DNA of 64,000 nucleotides. It comes from Clostridiales bacterium. Lineage in GTDB: Bacteria > Bacillota > Clostridia > Mahellales > Mahellaceae. Position 1 is the stretch's first letter, and each line of letters opens with the position of its first letter. Shown here one piece after another: positions 63,688 through 64,000 of this stretch. The notes below the pieces were generated by a model. It was given only the letters and a program-made list of their open reading frames with translations, was not told the DNA's origin and made no database searches. Where the stretch lies: assembly GCA_030156435.1 (NCBI GenBank), contig JASGMM010000001.1:36418-100417 (forward strand). Reading direction: 5' to 3'. A program made the translations under genes and the position numbers.

Positions 63688-64000
63688 TTACCGCAGGGGG
63701 CTCGCTACTTTAGTAGCGAGAGGAACGCGGTATTCCTCCTTTCTGTTAAATATTTGATATTCGTATCCGTCGTTTCTCTGTAATAGCTTCAAATACTTTG
63801 GATGTACGTCAAAGCCGTTTAGTTTGAAGCTCGGACGATGGCGTATCGCGACACGCCCGATATGAATACCTTTGTATTTCCCTTTTGGTATGACAGCCAG
63901 TACCGTATCGCCTGTTTTGAAGCCCAGAAACATTCGTGTTCTTTGGCGATGGCTACGAGGAAAGCCGTATTTGTCTGTATTGCACATTTGGCGTGTCCCA
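63688..64000 (-). CDS. iscB: IscB-type OMEGA nuclease, C-terminal part (5' end outside window)
   Basis: About 104 codons up to the stop at 63688. TRQMCNTDKYGFPRSH, FLGFKTGDTVLAVIPKGKY, GIHIGRVAIR and LLQRNDGYEY are the C-terminal, target-adjacent-motif-interacting end of IscB proteins, the RNA-guided RuvC/HNH nucleases ancestral to Cas9. The RuvC and HNH parts and the omegaRNA, which normally lies upstream of iscB, would be beyond 64000. The last codons form a 9-bp hairpin. No TnpA is visible on this side, so it may be a solitary IS605-related element. Confidence 0.8.
   Translation of the reverse strand, partial: GTRQMCNTDKYGFPRSHRQRTRMFLGFKTGDTVLAVIPKGKYKGIHIGRVAIRHRPSFKLNGFDVHPKYLKLLQRNDGYEYQIFNRKEEYRVPLATKVASPLR
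63701..63720. repeat. Hairpin at the 3' end of iscB
   Basis: Perfect inverted repeat CTCGCTACT / AGTAGCGAG with a 2-nt loop inside the last iscB codons. Subterminal hairpins like this mark right ends of IS200/IS605-type elements. Confidence 0.6.

Overview
The window looks like a chromosomal segment of an anaerobic, sugar-fermenting member of the Clostridia (Firmicutes). The signs are a pyruvate-type 2-oxoacid:ferredoxin oxidoreductase, clostridial-type ferredoxin and MinD/Fe-S ATPases, many ABC sugar importers and glycosidases, strong AGGAGG ribosome sites, near-consensus sigma-A promoters, and a moderate GC content with heavy use of ATA codons. A relative of Mahella/Thermoanaerobacterium would fit, but this is inference. 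Most genes lie on the minus strand. No rRNA, CRISPR array, prophage or integrase is visible; there is one tRNA (Tyr).

Region by region. 1-9147 (-): a glycogen operon reading trpG/pabA, TVP38-type membrane protein, glgA, glgP, a GH13 alpha-glucanase, glgC, glgD (cut by the window edge). 9148-10904: a family-1 encapsulin shell gene followed by an encapsulated-ferritin cargo gene, flanked by copies of a palindromic repeat. 10905-13120: SDR reductase, M14 carboxypeptidase, second ferritin-like protein. 13179-19454 (-): tRNA-Tyr, an ECF-type membrane protein behind a striking promoter/palindrome, a 2-hydroxyacid dehydrogenase, then a cell-wall module PBP / FtsW-RodA / FHA / CheY-like / CPBP protease. 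19609-21920: argF with ARG-box-like sites, a GNAT, an aldo-keto-reductase-like TIM barrel. 21963-26633 (-): an orphan Eco57I-like DNA methylase and a GH36 (Sip1-like) enzyme. 26728-29763 (-): porCDAB. 29953-31822 (-): RecQ and YjbQ.

31898-45808 (-): a long LacI-headed mannoside/uronate utilisation operon (ABC importer, amidohydrolase, FGGY kinase, beta-mannosidase, alpha-mannosidase, ROK kinase, SIS isomerase, tautomerase). 46303-48438 (+): GH3 beta-glycosidase. 48447-55398 (-): an acid-sugar catabolic operon (ABC importer, Asp/Glu-racemase-like protein, class II aldolase, DUF1537 kinase, DeoR repressor). 55703-57042 (-): VOC epimerase-like protein and an aldo-keto reductase. 57161-57377: remains of a CopB copper ATPase. 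57418-62849: a divergent locus of a DUF134 regulator and an 'orange protein'-like operon (duplicated NifX-type protein, ferredoxin, two ferredoxin-bearing MinD ATPases, a small BMC-domain-like protein, radical SAM enzyme, DUF89 protein), then a Fur-family regulator. The right edge holds a frameshifted small gene and the C-terminal part of an IscB (OMEGA) nuclease.

Most notable: the encapsulin-ferritin operon, a repeat family with nested inverted repeats (9223-9472, 45912-46220, relic 10741-10824), the ORP/MinD/BMC-like locus with a shared candidate operator, a 38-bp perfect palindrome over a perfect consensus promoter, the eroded copB, and the IscB end.
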